From positions 1 to 12,916 of the forward strand of contig JAISQC010000067.1 of NCBI GenBank assembly GCA_031274465.1: a stretch of 12,916 bases of DNA, in the 5' to 3' direction. The stretch comes from Synergistaceae bacterium (GTDB lineage: Bacteria > Synergistota > Synergistia > Synergistales > Synergistaceae). Within the stretch, counting starts at the first letter, position 1, and each line of letters opens with the position of its first letter. The position numbers and the translations under genes are program-made. The notes under the pieces were generated by a model. That model searched no databases. It saw only the letters and a program-made list of their open reading frames with translations, and was not told where the DNA came from. Of the stretch, positions 12,728 to 12,916 are shown in pieces.

Positions 12728-12916
12728 ACCTGACCACGCCGTTTAACGGCTCGCCACAACCAGGCGGGCCGTTTTTGATGCCCCTGCCTCTCCGAGACGA
12801 AAGCACTCCCCCAGTCACTGCGTGACAGCCCCCTCCCCGAGGGGGCCAAGGTCAACAACTGCGGGGCGAAAAGAATTTGCATCCCCCATTGGGGGGGACC
12901 GCTCTGCGGTGGTGGG
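12728..12916. repeat. Hairpin-rich dispersed repeat block, right copy, open at the window end
   Basis: Contains hairpins GTCAC-TGC-GTGAC (12814-12826) and CCCCCTC-CCC-GAGGGGG (12829-12845), then AAAAGAATTTGCATCCCCC (12869-12887) and TGCGGTGGTGGG (12905-12916). The last two are exact reverse complements of 10288-10306 and 10254-10265. The block continues beyond the window. From memory, similar repeat strings occur between genes in other gut anaerobes. Confidence 0.7.
12748..12776 (+). terminator. Candidate terminator after the surface-protein gene
   Basis: GGCTCGCC (12748-12755) pairs with GGCGGGCC (12763-12770), with one G-U pair and a 7-nt loop, followed by GTTTTTG. It could serve the plus-strand surface-protein gene. 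It is embedded in repeat DNA. Confidence 0.5.

Larger units (their letters stand above)
12451..12825 (+). pseudogene. C-terminal part with a degenerate Synerg-CTERM-like sorting signal
   Basis: Back in the first frame, the sequence reads EGKFTKTNAEEFRNGTVLAALNAHPSG and then WAQGESFPELLAF. The first piece parallels GKDAEYFRDELFDVLNGG near the end of the first domain. A low-complexity NGGGGGSSGG follows, then CDAGF and AGAARKAKRG. This order (Gly/Ser linker, GC[DN]AGF, basic end) is what I recall of the Synergistota C-terminal sorting domain Synerg-CTERM. The hydrophobic helix expected between CDAGF and the basic residues is missing, so anchoring should fail. Beyond about 12700 the frame runs through repeat hairpins to a chance stop at 12823-12825. 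The junction at about 12450-12460 appears to delete the beta-helix turns present in the first domain. Confidence 0.7.

Noticed and set aside
12153..12882. Minus-strand frames opposite the surface-protein remnant
   Set aside because: Arg/Pro/Ala-rich translations of GC-rich repeats; the plus strand carries recognisable repeated-domain sequence.

Overview
The window looks like a piece of a Synergistota chromosome (Synergistetes). Its coding DNA is GC-rich, with strong GGAGG-type ribosome binding sites and several TTG starts. The clearest marker is the decayed surface protein at the right end, whose C-terminal remnant (poly-Gly, then Gly-Cys-Asp-Ala-Gly-Phe, then basic residues) resembles what I recall of the Synergistota-specific Synerg-CTERM sorting signal. 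Assignment to a genus is not possible from the sequence alone.

Left part (1-2520). The window opens inside pyrD and continues into pyrE, two consecutive steps of pyrimidine synthesis. After a pair of GC hairpins comes an oppositely oriented HEPN/MNT gene pair of the toxin-antitoxin type, with overlapping reading frames. Next is a 283-bp AT-rich insertion (2003-2285) with imperfect terminal inverted repeats. It looks like an internally deleted insertion sequence, or MITE. It has cut off the 3' end of a small exported ankyrin-like gene.

Middle part (2520-7740). A two-gene minus-strand operon encodes a Tm-1-like (UPF0261) protein and a TIM-barrel PEP-hydrolase-like protein. These are the two halves that are fused in the tomato Tm-1 protein, and their bacterial role is not established. 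A minus-strand gene of unknown function follows. A divergent plus-strand operon then encodes a metallo-beta-lactamase-fold hydrolase and a divergent NAD-type malic enzyme.

Right part (7740-12916). A minus-strand three-gene operon encodes an unknown acidic protein, a UPF0104/AglD-type membrane protein (flippase/LPG-synthase-like) and an ICMT/PEMT-type membrane methyltransferase, which suggests envelope work. Beyond it, hairpin-rich repeat DNA leads to a probable small transcription unit (promoter, 23-codon ORF, strong terminator). A secreted beta-helix, GLUG-like surface protein follows. It is broken by a one-base frameshift and by a second, deletion-type frameshift, and it has lost its membrane anchor. 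The same dispersed repeat lies in inverted orientation on both sides of this 2.6-kb segment. No CRISPR array, rRNA or tRNA was seen.
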